From: Chloromonas sp. AAM2
Taxonomy: Eukaryota > Chlorophyta > Chlorophyceae > Chlamydomonadales > Chlamydomonadaceae
DNA: 64,000 bases
NCBI GenBank assembly: GCA_004335635.1
Contig: QAXH01005720.1
Span: 7,478-71,477, forward strand
Direction: 5' to 3'
The position numbers and the translations under genes are program-made. The notes under the pieces are model-generated. The model was not told where the DNA came from and searched no databases. It was given only the letters and a program-made list of their open reading frames with translations. Positions 1 through 11,300 of the stretch are shown here, piece by piece (within the stretch, counting starts at the first letter, position 1; each line of letters starts with the position of its first letter).

Positions 1-161
1 TGCTGCCCTTGATGTCAGGTGTCTGCTGCCCTTGATGTCAGACGTCTGCTGCCCTTGATGTCAGACGTCTGCTGCCCTTGATGTCAGACGTCTGCTGCCC
101 TTGATGTCAGATGTCTGCTGCCCTTGATGTCAGACGTCTGCTGCCCTTGATGTCAGGTGTC
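1..161. repeat. 23-bp tandem array, seven copies
   Basis: Seven near-identical 23-base units start at 1, 24, 47, 70, 93, 116 and 139, differing mainly at two positions near the unit end. An eighth unit begins at 162 and decays after a few bases. The array may continue left of the window. The period is not a multiple of three and no ORF runs through it, so it looks like a noncoding minisatellite. Confidence 0.95.
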
Positions 162-2344
162 TGCTGCCTCAGTGCCGGGCAGGGCGTGATGTGAGTGTGA
201 TAACGCCTGCCCATGATTTATTGTTGCCAGTCAACCCGGCCTGTCTGCGCCTCCTTGCCTCTGTAGGCACAGCCACGGCACACTCAGCCCAACAGTGTCA
301 GCTTCGCCTCTGGCCCGTGACTCCCCACCTGCCTTGCGAGCAGCGCAGGGCATGCTCCCGCCTGGACCCGTGTACCATCCCGCCATGCACCCGTCACTGC
401 TCGTGCAGCCCACAGCGGCTGCCAGGGCAGATGAGCTGTCACTTGGTGGTGGCACAGGTCGCAGGATCAGTGCCGCCAGCTTCACCACCACCACACCACC
501 ACCCAAGACCAGGCCTCAGTGATACAAGCAACCGACCAACCCTTCAGTGCCTGCTCAGGTTGTCCGGCTGACCGACTGGCAACTGCTGTAACATTTCTAA
601 TTCAAGTATCGCGTTGTGATCTCGATGGTGTCTTTTTATCTGGGCAGGCTGAGGCCAGTGACAGAGTCTTATATTGTTTGACGTGTCTCTTGACTGGCCT
701 GGCAGGTGATCAACACCATGAGTTTGCTCTGTTGTGGCAGCTTGACCCTGCCATTGGGTTTGGAACACACAACTGTAACGTTGTGTTTCTGAGATTTGAT
801 CACCTGTCATATCTGAGCCGGCGCTGCACGTCTGCTGTGGTGTTGGTTGCTCACAGGCCGCAGCGAATCAACAAGTGTAGTAACAAGTTGTAGCTGTACA
901 CGTGTATCGTGTACCAATGGCTAACAGGCCCGAATGAGGGTCCACAGTGTGCTTTGCACAATCAAGTGGTCCAGTGCACCCGTTCTCAAGAGGTTCTGAA
1001 ATGGTGCTTGTGTGTGAATGCTGGGGATCCCTGGTGTTCTTGGCACGACAACACTTTGTGGCACCAGTCTGGTAGGTCTGTGTAACAAAAGCATTTCTTC
1101 ACCTCCATCTCTTTCTCCTTGAATCCAACAACATGCGCATTGTGTGCACAAACATCATCGAAGGACCATGCACATTGGCGGTCAGTTCTGTTCCATGCTA
1201 TCTTGTCGCGTAGAAACATGGGTATTTGGTTTGTTGAATGAGGGAAGCCGTCAAAGGATACGGGACGGGGTGTGTATTGCCCTGACCTGTCCTGAGCAAG
1301 AAAGAAGAAAAAAAGCACAAAGAAAGGCAATAACGCGGAATTTACAAGGCTGAAAGGAAGGCAACAGCTATGAAAGATAGAAAAACCCAGTGCAACACAG
1401 CACAGAATGCAAAGCGTGCTAGGCAAGCGAGCCATCGAAAAGGTCCATGCGTGTCATGGAAAGCCCAGGCGAGCTCTTTATATACTTTCTTTCCATGGCA
1501 TGGCGTGCCTTTCGACACATGCACATCACAAACGTGCGTCTGATGCCATAGCCCTTAGACCAATGCTCATGGTTGTACTGTCCTGTGACTGCAGCCCAGA
1601 GAGAGCGGTCAGTCAACACTGCTGTGTTTTGTGCACGGTGCGTGGTCTGGGTCTGGCATGGCCACCCTTGGGGAGGTAGCCAAGCCCTCCACCCCCCGAC
1701 TGAGACAGCCGCAGCGCTTCATTGGGCACCAGACTCATGCCGCCTAATGTAGGTCACATCCGAGAACCCATCTCCGAGTTAACTGCCAGCAGAACTTGTT
1801 GCCAGCAGGTTCGGACGATGCCCTCCGTAATGTGCCGGCATGGTGTGTTGGCCCAAAGCAGTCTGGCTGCTTATTGCCGAAGAAAAGTCACTTGCAATTG
1901 GCCATGGGGTCGTAGAACCAAAAAAAAATTGAGGTGCTGCTCCTGGGTCTGGCATGGCAGCGCGCATCTGAGCCACTCAGACCTCCACCGAGAGCATCAC
2001 ATGTTGCTGAGCAGCAGCGACGTGTACTCTATCATTTGCGAATACTGAAGTCCCTTTGAAGACGTTTGACCAACCTTGGACGCCGCGCCGTACTCGCCGT
2101 TTTCAAAATCTTCCAGGAGGGTCAAACCTGGGCAAGCGGCGATAGCAGGCATGTTAGTGAAGGAGCTACAGCCGCGCCGCATCTTATGCGAAAAACCACT
2201 TTTTGCTTGTGACTGTTGGTTCAAGGGCGCGCCACAGCTACACCCTGCCCTTGGCAGGGTGAGGACGTGCACTTGCTGTAGGATGGGTAGCACATCAGGC
2301 TCTGGGACAGGCATATCCCAGTTCCAGTGAGGAGGTGCTCAGCC
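162..2344. other. Gene-poor stretch before the dynein gene
   Basis: No ORF here has recognisable protein features. Short open frames occur on both strands and look like chance. The stretch contains one copy of the dispersed element (1240-1312) and must include the upstream region and 5' UTR of the dynein gene, although I see no clear TATA box or other core promoter element. A 5' noncoding exon cannot be excluded. Confidence 0.5.
1240..1312 (-). repeat. Dispersed element, copy 1
   Basis: Longest minus-orientation copy of the family also seen at 11701, 14970, 21911, 28276, 40081 and 50790. Read on the minus strand it begins with a T-rich tract, then CTTGCTCAGG, and ends near GACGGCTTCCCT. An adjacent sequence, GGTTTGTTGA, is shared with the 11.7-kb copy. 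Confidence 0.75.
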
Positions 2345-5300
2345 ATGCAGCATGAGCCAGGGTCACCCACCATGCAGCAGGCGAATCCTCGAGACAGGCT
2401 CAAGGAGACCATCAAAGCCTTGGAGCGTGGGGACTACACCAGCAAGAATGATCCCCTTGTTGCGGACCAGGTATGCTCTGCATACATGCACAGCACCAAG
2501 CAACTCGGCATGCATCATTCTGCCTAGTCCATACGAGAACGGAACAGGACCTTTTCATCTCTTGCTTCACCGTGTTCAGCAGCTTTGGCAGTCAGCCGGC
2601 CATCTGATAGCAGGCTTTAAACGGATTCGGCTTCAAGGGGCAGATCATGCACCTTGTGACATATTTGGTCTCTTGGGCACATCAACAGGCGCATGCTGTG
2701 TGCTGGTGCTTCAGGTCAAATTCAGTTCAAAAGCTAATTCAAAAGTCGTACAGTTCCTGCTGCAGCAAGAACAGTGTGCGCTGGTTGGCCGGGCAAGGGC
2801 TTCTTGATTCAGCCCACAGCGTGTAACGCTTGGCGGCTGTGGTGCATGTTTGGCCGCAGTCCATTCCCTGGGGTCTGGCCTATCAGGTGGCAGTGCAGAG
2901 GGAGGCCTCTCGTGTCCCCCTGCCCAGCTCAGCCCCACCGCACAACAGGGGCAGAGGGAGGGCGGGCAACCATGCGGGGCCGGCCAGTCTGCTGACGCAC
3001 AGAGCGCCTGCTGTCAACAGCAGTGCAGCAGGTGCGGCTGCCTGGCCTGCATAAGCTCGTTACAGAAGTGGGCCCCAAAAGCCCCTCAAGGAAGCCGTGT
3101 ACCACCAAGTGCATGGATGTGGGCAAGGGAGCTACGATTGCCACACCACCAGCACACAGCCAGCATTCAAACTGGAGTGTCATTGGGTTAGCTGACAGTG
3201 TTTGGGGTAACGACCTGACGGGCTTGCCAGCCAACCCGCAGCTGGCTTTCATACAATAGCAACACGACACGGGCAGCTAGTCTTGCGTCCGGGCCAGGAT
3301 GACACATGAGCATGGATTATTCCAAGCCACAGGCGCCAGACCCCCTGTGTCTTTTACACAGCCGACTCAAAACACAGGCCATATGCTCTAGCCAGTGGAG
3401 GCCAAGCCAAAGCAATACAGGCCGTCAGCAACTTCTAGTGGGCAGGGCAACCGAGGGTGTGTGTCAGCGGTGTCTGCAGGTGCTTTGGCGCCGGACCCCT
3501 TTGGCCGCACAGCTGCGGGCCTGACCAACCCGCATGAGCTGTCCTGGCGCGCTTCGGTGGCCCAAACCACAGCCGCCCACCGCGCAGCCACCTCCACTCT
3601 GGAGCCGCAAACACAGGTGCGGCAGCCAGGCCACGCTCTCTAGCAGCTGCAGCGCAACGCACTGAAGCAAGACACGCGCATGGTCCTGGAAGCGTCATGC
3701 TCATACTGTGATATGGGATTGATGAAGATATCACGACAAATGGCCTGTTAAAAAGTCTTGCAAACTGAAACTAGGTTGGCAGCTGGGTACTAGTATCCAA
3801 CATAGCAGACCAGTTCTAGGCCGTCAACAAGCCTTTGTGATGTGCCTCCTGTGTAAATCCATCCGCTGCTGTACCTCCTCTCTACGCATGGCGTACCTCC
3901 TCGCCATGCCCGTGACTCAGGTCACTCCCCAGCCCTTCACCAGTGCTCTAGCGGCCACTGCCACTGCTGACAGCCCGGACCCGCCTTCCCCCGCTGTCAG
4001 GGGATCAGGGGCAAAGCTGCCCGGATCCCCGCAGTGCTGGAACAAAGGTCCAACGGTAGGCCTGGCTGCGGAGTCGGTTAGAGTTGTTCAGTACGTGTGC
4101 TCCCACCAAAGGCCTTCACGTCCATGTCCTTTCTGTGTCATCTCAGTGCGTGCTCCATTCCCCTGGCTTCGGATGATAACAACATCCGCATCAACCCCCC
4201 CTGACTATGTCTATGGATGCCTGGTTTCCTGCTTGACGGCTTCTCGGCCAACCCATCCAGATGCCAGGTCATGCGCAGAGGACAGGACAGGTCATTTCAT
4301 GCTATTATTGTTGACCTTCAGCTCCGGGTTGTTTGTTACCTAGGAAGTCAACCTGTAACACCCACAATAGCTAGTAGTTTTGACGTAACATTCGCATCTC
4401 GCTGTGCAGGCGCCTCCTGGCTGGGTTGCCTCTCCCGGCCTCACCGGCAGCGCCCCCGCCCTCAAGGAGGTGCCCGAGTCCTTCTGGCGCACTGTGGCAC
4501 CGGACGTGCACCACGAGATGCTAGAGTACTTGTACGATCAAGACCCTGACCCAAAGAGCAAGCTGAATGCCATGCTGGCCGCCATGCGGGCTAAGCAGGA
4601 CATGGACACATGGACAGGCGTGTCCCAGGTACAGCCCATTGCACATGGGGTTTGCTGGTAGTCTCAGCACATGGGCTGTTGACAACACTGGCGCATGAGG
4701 TGTGTTTGTGGCACTCACACGCGGATGTCCATAGAGTCTCCAGTGACGACCCACAATCCTAGGTCACTGCAGCCTCAAGCAGTTGTAGCGCTGCAGCCTC
4801 AAGCAGTTGAAGTGCTGCAGCCTCAAGCAGTTGAAGTGCTGCAGCCACAAGCGGTTGCAGTGCTGCAGCCTCAAGCAGTTGAAGTGCTGCAGCCACAAGC
4901 AGTTGTAGCGCTGCAGCTGATCCGTCCCTCAACGGTGCGGAGTGTCGCAGCCAAGGTGACATGCCAACCATCTCTGGTTGACTATGGCTACTGGCTGGCT
5001 GCCCAGGGCCACTGGATCAATGACCAGCTGAAATGAGCCCATCTCATGCCCTTGTACAAACGGCCTGGTTTACTGAACATACCACTTGTCTTCCACACAA
5101 CAAATCCTCCTGGCCAGTCTGCGGATGCCCCTGCCTCAATCACACGAGTCTCATTGCTGTCACATCGCTTTCTGCATGTCACCTTCTGTATCCCATCCCC
5201 GTGCAGGCGAAGCAGGCCGCTGAAAGGGAGCATGAGGGGGGCCTGGGGACAGCTGCGGGTGTGGCAGTGCTGCTGGGGCTGCTGGCGCCCACGGCAAAGT

Positions 5301-8300
5301 AAGGGGACACTTGGAAATGGGGTTGCACTGCTGTCACATGTGGTTTTCCACCCCCATAAACGTTTCTATTCAGTCCGCACTGCAGCGTGCAGTTCTGCCA
5401 GTTGTTGGTATTTGCCTTCAGCAATGTCTAACGGGGCTTCACATACCCCAAACACTCTTGCTTTCCTCCGTTGTGCTCTGCAGGCCTGTTGGCAGCCCAG
5501 CCCAGTCCCGCTGGTTCCTGCCCGATGGCACATCCGAGTGGCGCCAATGCACCGTGGTCCAAGCCTCGCCTGACGCCGCAGTGTATGCCATCAAGTGGCA
5601 GCAAACAGGTGAAGATGGGACTACTTGCGATTGCCAGGGTCGAGTGGCTGCCCTTCCACTGCAGATATGCAGCGCTGCTGGTAATGATTGTTTAGATCCT
5701 TAATAACATCAACGATCTGTCTGGTATGTGAACAACTCAGCCGATTCAAGGCCACACACTCTGCGTGCGACCCCCCATTGGAGCGTACCATAGAGCGGAT
5801 TGTTCGCAATCCGGAGCTGAATGCACTGGACGCACAGTCCTGCCTGCTTTCTACTGGTCCTGCTTTCTACTCACAGCCTGATTGTATGTTGTTTGCAGGT
5901 GGAATAAAGACAGTCTCCCGGTTCAACATTCTCTTCGAGGGCGAGACAGAGGCATCCCTGACCGAGCTGAAACAGTCAGCCCAGCGGCACCAGCAGAAGC
6001 TGCAGCAGCTCACGCTCCACGCCACCAAGATAGCAGCACTGCCCGCCTTTGAGGCGGCCGGCTTGCCATCAGAAACTGCTGCATCGATCATTGCGAGGGT
6101 GGGCGGGCCGCAACCCTCGACTGATGCGGCTGGTATCTCTACTGGAGCCGCTGAGAACTGCGGAACTAGCACTGGCATGCTTGGAAGCCAGTGCTTGACG
6201 GGTCGGAGCGGCTGGAGCGGGGCCGATGCGCCCCAACGGACTCCCCAAGACCCAGGCATGATGGCTGACCATGCTACTCGACAATCCAGCACCACAACTC
6301 AGGTGCGTTAATGCCGGCTGGCTCTTCCTGTTTTGTCAGCCACTGTGCCTCTGTCCATGGATTGTTGGTGCGGTGGTGAAGCTTGCAGTTGTGCAGTGTG
6401 TGGTTCCCTTCCCGCTCTTGCCTGCACTGAGCAGTCCTCCTCAGACCAAAGCCATGTAACAACAAAAACAAGAACGACCTTGTCCCTACTGTCACACTGA
6501 CTCCAGTGCCGTTCCAGGAAACTGTCCCAGAACTGGCAAACATCTTTTTTTTCTCACTACGCAGGTGTTCTTGCAGCTGCACCAGACAGATCTCGGGAGC
6601 AAGCTGGGGCTGACTACAGCAGCATCGGCGGTCCCGTCGGCAGGATCCGCCCAGCTGGCAGCTAGCCAGCAGCTGGTCTCAATGGTGGCACAATCCGTTT
6701 CTGGTGTGCCACGTGCCACACATGTGGGGTGGCGGCTGGGCTTGGATGAGGCCTGGCACCGGTGCCTGTTCCCCGATGCTGAGTCTAGGCTCAGGGATGC
6801 TCTGGAGGAAGCAGCACTGGAGTATGCAGCCACGCACAACAAGCTGGCGTACCATGCGGCGTTCGCCCGGGAAACCGGCATGCAGGTGCGTGCGTACGTG
6901 CGTGTGCATGAAGCCTGAGGGAGGGGCGCAACGTTGAGAAGCTGCATGGATGATCAAGCCATGGGAGGAGGAGTTTGGCAAAGCACTCTTTTGAAGCAGT
7001 GAGAAGTTTGGCAAAGTTGAGGCTTCGACTCAAGCATGCGTTTTCCCTGGTGGTTTTGTGGCTCATTGGAATGACTTGCTATTTGATTGCTCTATCCAGC
7101 TGCCAGGCTATCCCGCAGGCTTTGAGCCGAGACCCTGGTCACGAGCATCCTGCCTGGCTCTCCACCTGTGAAATCGTGCTGTTCTTGTTCGCTCCACACA
7201 GGTGCCTGACCGCAACCCTGCATACTGCCTAATTGCCCACTCATGCGGTCATGCTGTTCTTGTTTTCTCTCCAAAGGTGCCTGACCACCTTGCCGACCTG
7301 ATTGATGATGATGAAGAGGGTGATGCGCTCGGGAAGGAGGGTCATCAGGACCCACATAGGAGACGTGTGTACCCGCCCAAGAAGTCTGCACCGCAACGAG
7401 CCACCGTGCAGGTAGGGCCGATGCTCCGGGGGAACTGAGTGAAAAGCTTAACGCTAGAATGGGCGTTTTGTGCGTGCAGGCTTTAGGGTGTTTGAAAGTG
7501 TTAGGTGTGAAGGTATTCAAAGGCGTGGATGGGGCCCAAAGGTGTTTAAAGTCAATACCCTTGTATTTGACTGCTGCACAGGTTGTGCCTGACCTCACCT
7601 CGCAACAAAGCACACGGGGCTTGCTCCAAGGAGCCGACCAACTCCAAAGCATCTCCCAAGCCAGGACAGGCATTGATACAAGGCAGGCGACGTGGGACCA
7701 GGCCGAACTGCTGCTCAACCAGGATCAGGCAGGCATAGAAACGGCTGCCCAGGCAGCCTTGGAGCGCGCCTTATCCAGGAAAGTTTCCATTAGCAGCACC
7801 ACAAGTGCAGCTCGTGCCGAGCTTGCTGACTTAGCCGGCCGCCGCCCTCTCTCGTCCCTCCCCGCCCCCCGCCCCGGCTCTGCACAAACAACATCGCCGG
7901 CCCAAGGCGACCGTCAAGTGCGCATCTCGCCGTCAGCAAATATCAGGGATGGCCCGCAGGGGTGGTCTGCTGCCAGCACGGGCTTGGCTGAAGAAGGTGC
8001 AGACAGGGAGGAGAGGTCGATCTTGGACATGCCACGAGTGACTTGCCGGTATGATGCGGGTGTGTACCTTGCTCGTGCGAGTATGGTGCGGCGGAATGCG
8101 CTGATGGCAGATGGGGCGCTGCTCAGGGCATGGCAGAACAGTGTGCACTACCTCAATGACATTCAGGTGGGCCGACCTAGTTGTAGCATGCTATGTTGTA
8201 GCTCAACATAGCATGCTTGAGTGCAACATAAAATGTCAAAGTGCAGTGTACTGCGCCCTACAGTTTGCAAAAGATAGAAGCATGGCGTGCTCACTAACTC

Positions 8301-11300
8301 TAACCCACAACTGCTAACTTGAGCCTGATCCAGGCTCTGATGAACACTAATTCATGAACATCCCGCCTGACCCTTGCACTGTTGTGCCCGTTGCAGCGAC
8401 GTGACGTCTTTGGGCTCAAGCAGCTCCCCTTGCGCCATGTGTTCTACCGCGACAACGACTTGCATCGGCGCGTGAAGTGGCGCCGATACTTGGACAGCCG
8501 CAAGCCGTCTGCAGAGCTGCTGGCTCCCGGCACTGGTTCAGCAGGCCACGTGTCAATCGTCCTGCCCGATGAACCCCAGCCCGTTGCGCAACTTAAGGAC
8601 ACAGTGCATATTCTGGAGTTTCTCAACGTCCTGGTGAGTGAGCCAGGAATCGCTGGCCACATTGCCCTCATCCAATCGTCTGTGAAGCGTCAGAATGGCG
8701 TTACCATGTGTCGAACTCTGGTCCTGCGCCATGCCACACAGGAGGGCGCACGTGTGCTCGAGTTGTCGGATCTGCGTCAGCGCGTGATCTCACACCTGGC
8801 GCTGATCGTGATGGACGCGGCCCAGGAGGCACTTACCGCCAGCATCGACGACTGGGAACTGCCACAACCACCGCCGCAACAACTGCACAAGTATGGTGAG
8901 CGGGGCGCCAGCAGGACATGCTCAGTACAATGAATGCTGTGCATGCCTTGGCAAGAGGGTACAGAAGAAAGCATGCGCACATCCAACAGCCATGAGCTTT
9001 GCTTCAGTCGCAGCTCTTCATTCCTTAACAAGAGGGTACATCACGGTTTCGCACATCAATCAAACGTGGGCCTCCCGCGAACGTGCATTGCAACATTTGG
9101 CACCACTTGCGTAGTGCTGACAGCGGCTATGCCTTTCCCTCCTGCAGGCAACTTCCCGAGCCTTGACCCTGCCATACGCGCTGCCTTAGCCGCCCGAGCT
9201 GCGCGTGGCAATGAACCAGAGGTCCGATTCGACCAGGACTGCTACTATCGCTTGGCGTCGCTTCTCAACGTGGCGCTTTCTGATACCCTGCACGCGTGGC
9301 TGACGGAGAATATCATGGTAAGCTGATCGCAGCTGCGTCGCGGCCTTGGCCCCGCCTCGCATGGCTGCGACAAGTTGAACGAACAAAACCGCGGTGCATG
9401 TGATACGGCTGACTTCATTCGTATCCCCTGCAATGAGTGAATGCACAATCGCGATTTGGTGGCTGTACTCGCACTTCAGGTGTACGCTACAGGCATCTGG
9501 CTGTACTCGCTGCCATCCCACACGGGTCCGCCCCTGTTCGAGGTGGTACTGGACGCGATTGGAGAGGAGATGAAGTGGGTGGCTGGGGTTACAAGAAGGG
9601 AGTGCACACCATGAAGCACGTCCAACGCAAACACACCACACCAGACGTGGCAGAGCGTATCAGCAAGGCGACAGCTAGAGCCCCAAGGTCATGTAACGAG
9701 AGACCCGCTTCTACGATGGCACAGGCCATGGAAACAGGCTGCACCTGTCGTGACTCAGAGTTGCAAGGGCCCACGCCCAAACACTCCTGTCTGGGTCTGC
9801 CCGCACGCATTTCACAGGAATGTTATGAGGTGCTGCTCAGTATCAATCCAATTTGTCAGTGAAGTTGACAGCTTAGGCCACGAGGCAGGCTGAATGGGTC
9901 CTTGACAGCTGTTCAGCGGACTGAAGGGTGTGTGTGGTGCTCCCAGGTTCTCCCCTGCCTTGGAGGTAATTGAGGCGCGGCTGATAGAGTCTGTAACAAC
10001 GGCCCTGGAGGGAATCAACGCACTGCCTGGGCTCAAGGTGGGCAAACGCACTGGAGCCATGCGTTTAGAGCTTTCACGGGGAGCTTTTATGATTCGCTAG
10101 TCGTATATATTTACAAGTGAATGCCAATACAAAATGCTGTTGCAAGGTACGGATGTGCCATGATGTTTGTCATCACCCAGCATTGATCGCCAGCATTGTG
10201 TTTCACCACAAAGCAGGGCTGCAACAGCTATGAGATACGTCATGCACCATGGACAGCAACGAAGCGCCACCAGACTGGCACCAGTAGTCATGGGCGGCTG
10301 TGCCAACATGAACAGTGTGCCCGTACCGTGGCTGTGTGCGCAGGTTTCACCCCGTGTGATACAGCCCGGTGTGCCTGTGGAGGCTAGCATGCTTCCCTTT
10401 GAGGTGCTGCCTTCACTGGACATGCCCACGCTGATCACAGTGGAAGACCATGACGTCAAAGGCGCCATCAATCTCATCAAGGCAAGCTGACGACAAGGCT
10501 TACGATTTGATGCAGAGGGGGTCTTACCAGGCGTACTGTATCACTGGGGCATGGAGTATGAAGTTGAGATTAGATTTGCCTCTCCAACTGTGCCCTGGTC
10601 ATACCCATCTTTTAGGTGTGGTTGTGTAAAGATGCGATATCGTGTGGGTGCTGCAATGGTGCGATGATTGGTGGCTGTTGCACTGACCAGCCCTTGGGCA
10701 TGCTGTGAATGATAATCATCTTCTGTATGCCCGCAGGAGGCTGTGGCCGTGTGCAGCACGCAGTGCGCCAACCTGACGCAGCGGTTTTCGTGTCACATGG
10801 GTCTGCTCTCCTTGGACGCCAAGATGCTCAAGGCCCAGCTGGGCCCCTCACGCACTGCACTCAAGGCAGCGGACTGGCAGGCAGCAATTGGAAAGTACAG
10901 GTCTGTACAAGGGGCGTGTTATGCAATAGCAGGGCGATTTTAATCACATGCAGCAGCAGATTCTGGTGGATTGCATGGGCGTTTCAAGCCTGCATCTGCC
11001 TTGCACGTGCCTGCAAATGTGCTTCTTTGCTGTGAGAGGTCAGTTAGGCCAGGCTGGCATCACATCAGCCCACCACTGCCGGGCTGCCGCCTGTGACAAG
11101 CACCATGACTGTGCTGTCATGTCCGCCCCTTTGTTTGCAGGTCCCAGTGGGCTGACATTGTGGAGAACCTGCCCGTAGAGCTTGACGTTGGCCTGATGCG
11201 CGTCCGCTGTGTGGCGCTGCAGCGGCGCCTGGCGGAGCGGGCTGAGAGGCTGGCCAGCACACTGCTGCTCACACTACAGGTCAGGAGGTGATGTATGACT

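Noticed and set aside
1..161. Possible CRISPR array
   Set aside because: Units are head-to-tail with no unique spacers, and the sequence is eukaryotic. The same applies to the arrays at 4767, 13061 and 35086.
986..1435. 149-codon minus-strand ORF with a hydrophobic start
   Set aside because: Its middle is the dispersed element and the T-rich tract supplies the phenylalanine run. The element gives similar peptides (FLAQGRSG type) at its other copies.
4759..4971. Minus-strand leucine/alanine-rich repeat ORF
   Set aside because: It is the mirror of the 24-bp intronic array, open only because the period is a multiple of three and the unit lacks stops.
5707..5898. Open segment continuous with dynein exon 5
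   Set aside because: Exon 4 ending 5608 joins 5899 in phase as [13 protein letters not shown], which fits the inner-arm tail pattern. The upstream open part is intron.
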